DNA of 7,151 nucleotides, from contig JAOUFX010000135.1 of the NCBI GenBank assembly GCA_029857975.1, positions 1 through 7,151 on the forward strand, written 5' to 3'. Shown piece by piece: positions 5,910-7,151 of the stretch. The stretch is from Deltaproteobacteria bacterium. Its GTDB lineage: Bacteria; Desulfobacterota; SM23-61. How positions within the stretch are numbered: position 1 is the stretch's first letter; the number at the start of each line of letters is the position of its first letter. A program made the position numbers and the translations under genes. Under the pieces are notes generated by a model. The model did no database searches. It was not told where the DNA came from and was given only the letters and a program-made list of their open reading frames with translations.

Positions 5910-5985
5910 GGACACAGATAAACAGTTTTTCAAGATATAAAAATAAAATATCTTTTACTTTCTTTTTCTGCGCAAATCTGCGTCC
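5910..5985. repeat. Nested inverted repeat between adk and the hydrolase gene
   Basis: The outer arms are ggacacagataaacag (5910-5925) and, read on the minus strand, ggacgcagatttgcgcag (5985-5968). They share the CACAGAT/CGCAGAT core of the arrays elsewhere in the window. Inside is a second, perfect 7-bp pair, aagatat (5932-5938) with atatctt (5948-5954). The whole unit fills most of the 112-nt spacer. It could form a hairpin in the transcript joining the two genes or lie at a processing point. Confidence 0.65.
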
Positions 5986-5996
5986 AATTAATTTTT

Positions 5997-6692
5997 TTAC
6001 TTTCCGATACTTTTTAATAGTTCTTCGGAAACTTCTTTAACTCCTGGTTTGCCGTCGAGTTCGATGACTTTAAAGCCGGATCCGGCATCCTTAGCTTTCT
6101 CCCTAAAGTAGCTAACGGCGGCTAAAGTGCCATTTTTTTTGTCGTAGTAAATGGCATGCCGTTTGTCAATGGCTAATTCATCCTGATCGTCGGAGCGGGT
6201 TTTTAATTCCCCGCCGCAGACCCGGCAAACTGAATTACCCCCTTTTTGCGCCGGCTTGATGGCGTCAATGAATATGTTATTCGGGTGGTTATTGTCGCTG
6301 ACACAAAGCCTTCGTCCCATGATCCTATTTTTGGCCATCTGCCGGTCGAGGACAATCTCAATCACGTAGTCCAATTTCATGCCTGCTTCGTTTAAGGCTG
6401 CATCGAGCTGTACAGCCTGATTGACGTTGCGCGGGAAACCATCCAACAGCCATCCTTGGGCGCAGTCCGGCTGTTGTAGCCGCTCCAGAATCATCGGAAT
6501 GGTTATGTCGTCCGGGACCAGTTCTCCCCGGTCGATGTATTGCTTGGCCTTGCTTCCCAGTTCCGTTCCCTGGGATATATTGTCCCGAAAAATGACTCCG
6601 GATTCGATGTGCTGGATGTTGAATTTTTTCTGAAGGATGGCCCCCTGCGTACCCTTCCCGCTCCCGTTGGGGCCGAATAGTAAAATGTTCAT
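5997..6692 (-). CDS. adk: Adenylate kinase with long metal-site LID
   Basis: 231 residues. It catalyses ATP + AMP = 2 ADP in the cytoplasm. Seen: P-loop GPNGSGKGT (7-15), AMP-site regions HIESGVIFRDNI (28-39) and DGFPRN (84-89), DITIPM (62-67), GRRLC (127-131 region) opening the LID, and DDQDE (168-172) closing it. The LID carries C130, H136, C156 and C159, consistent with a structural metal site, probably zinc, although the Cys-His spacing is unlike the common Cx2C-Cx2C/D form. NHPNNIFIDAIKP (135-147) is a stretch I associate with sulfate-reducer adenylate kinases. Two ATGs are possible. The one at 6698 directly abuts AAGGAG, leaving no spacer, while the ATG at 6692 has the same AAGGAG 6 nt upstream and gives the normal MNILLFGPNG start, so 6692 is chosen. 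Confidence 0.96.
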   Translation of the reverse strand: MNILLFGPNGSGKGTQGAILQKKFNIQHIESGVIFRDNISQGTELGSKAKQYIDRGELVPDDITIPMILERLQQPDCAQGWLLDGFPRNVNQAVQLDAALNEAGMKLDYVIEIVLDRQMAKNRIMGRRLCVSDNNHPNNIFIDAIKPAQKGGNSVCRVCGGELKTRSDDQDELAIDKRHAIYYDKKNGTLAAVSYFREKAKDAGSGFKVIELDGKPGVKEVSEELLKSIGK

Positions 6693-6722
6693 TCCCATCT
6701 CCTTTTTGTTATTCTAAATTTT

Positions 6723-6749
6723 CACCGAGATACCGCGAAGAAAACCAAG
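6723..6749 (+). repeat. Decayed 9-nt array upstream of adk
   Basis: Consecutive 9-mers caccgagat, accgcgaag and aaaaccaag resemble the CACAGAG/CGCAGAG arrays elsewhere in the window but are more diverged. No opposite-facing partner was found between here and the window end. It lies in the predicted adk leader. Confidence 0.5.
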
Positions 6750-6753
6750 AAAA

Positions 6754-6768
6754 TCGCCCTAAAGGCGA
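6754..6768 (-). promoter_or_regulatory. Short hairpin with T-run in adk leader
   Basis: tcgcc (6754-6758) and ggcga (6764-6768) form a perfect 5-bp stem. On the minus strand it is followed by ttttc, giving a small terminator-like shape between the candidate adk promoter and the adk start. The stem is short and the T-run only four long, so attenuation is speculative. Confidence 0.3.
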
Positions 6769-6788
6769 ATTAAAAAAAATAACAGCTA

Positions 6789-6818
6789 ATTGAAGTAACC
6801 ATAGCAAATGAATGTCAA
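6789..6818 (-). promoter_or_regulatory. Candidate promoter for adk
   Basis: On the minus strand, TTGACA (6818-6813), an 18-nt spacer and TTCAAT (6794-6789, four of six -10 consensus bases) point toward adk. Transcription would start near 6782, giving a leader of about 90 nt. Confidence 0.45.
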
Positions 6819-6834
6819 AAAAGGCAATAGGTAA

Positions 6835-6863
6835 TTGACACTCACTCCCCTTCACTTTTCAAT
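6835..6863 (+). promoter_or_regulatory. Candidate divergent promoter toward the window's right end
   Basis: TTGACA (6835-6840), a 17-nt spacer and TTCAAT (6858-6863) point right. The same two hexamers form the candidate adk promoter on the other strand 17 nt away, so the region looks like a divergent promoter pair. Confidence 0.45.
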
Positions 6864-7151
6864 AGGTTGATGAATTTACTTTGATTAACGGAGCCTCTTT
6901 CCGCCAAGGAAGGCGGGATCGAAGGAAATGAGGGCATTCTCGGCGGCAGCCCCGCCCTGTTCATGGAAAGGATCACCGCCTTGTGCTCCCGAGAGATTCA
7001 CCCTCCCGTCCGGGCCGGGCAGTCTCTTCCCGGACCCGGCGGGGAGATGCTGCGCTGGGCCAAAAGGCGGTGGTTCTTCCATGACTGGGAGCTTTACTTC
7101 CACCTCTGTAGCAAAGATATATGTTGTTTGTGCTCTCTTTTTGCGGAGGCA
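6864..7151. other. Unassigned GC-rich stretch running off the window
   Basis: From about 6890 the composition turns clearly GC-rich, unlike the spacer before it. Three frames stay open to the window end: one on the minus strand ending at 6885, one + frame through an ATG at 6929, and a + frame whose codons show high G+C at the third position (through ERITALCSREI near 6965). None has a convincing ribosome binding site or a family I recognise, so I call no gene. Two hairpins are visible: ccgcc/ggcgg (6901-6905 with 6912-6916) and gtccggg/cccggac (7008-7014 with 7029-7035). It may be the edge of a gene, a structured RNA or imported DNA. Confidence 0.4.

Noticed and set aside
5681..6040. 119-codon + strand open frame
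   Set aside because: It covers the hydrolase N-terminus, the repeat spacer and the adk end, and its translation is Phe-rich and low in protein character.
6696..6698. First ATG of adk as the start
   Set aside because: It directly abuts the AAGGAG ribosome binding site with no spacer; the ATG six bases later has normal spacing and gives the usual N-terminus.
6885..7103. 72-codon minus-strand open frame upstream of adk
   Set aside because: It is Pro/Gly-rich with no known motif and shares codon boundaries with an equally open + frame, so coding strand cannot be decided.

Overview
The window holds seven clear protein genes and one unassigned tail. The organism is probably a Desulfobacterota-type (former Deltaproteobacteria) bacterium, perhaps from a metagenome assembly. 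This rests on three recalled family resemblances and no database search: an adenylate kinase with a long metal-binding LID of the kind I associate with sulfate reducers, a FolE2/QueD pair, and spacers carrying short CAGAG-type tandem arrays. Base composition is near half G+C in the genes, low in the spacers and clearly higher after about 6890.

Left part (1-3584): the 3' portion of a GT4 glycosyltransferase overlaps a class I SAM methyltransferase on the + strand. They converge on a two-gene minus-strand operon: a TIM-barrel sugar isomerase/epimerase-like protein (3584-2802), then a GT81-like glycosyltransferase (2779-1670) resembling glucosyl-3-phosphoglycerate synthase. The methyltransferase resembles the mycobacterial Rv3030 type, so GT4 + methyltransferase + GT81 recalls the gene set for glucosylglycerate-primed, methylated polysaccharides. 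That link is inference.

Middle part (3747-5037): behind a good sigma-70-like promoter lies a translationally coupled pair, a QueD/PTPS-family enzyme and FolE2. Together they turn GTP into 7,8-dihydroneopterin triphosphate and then into a pterin for queuosine. The PTPS protein carries both Cys and Glu in the motif CE(x)2HGH, so it may also feed folate synthesis.

Right part (5171-7151): two minus-strand genes, adenylate kinase (6692-5997) and a class I glutamine-amidotransferase-like hydrolase of the peptidase C26 type (5884-5171). Upstream of adk are divergent promoter-like elements and a GC-rich stretch running off the window that I cannot assign.

The most unusual signal is in the spacers. 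Four of them carry degenerate arrays with a 9-10 nt period and a CACAGAG/CGCAGAG/ACACGGAT core. In three of the four the arrays form inverted pairs around AT-rich, hairpin-bearing DNA. One array runs into the methyltransferase and supplies its last nine residues.
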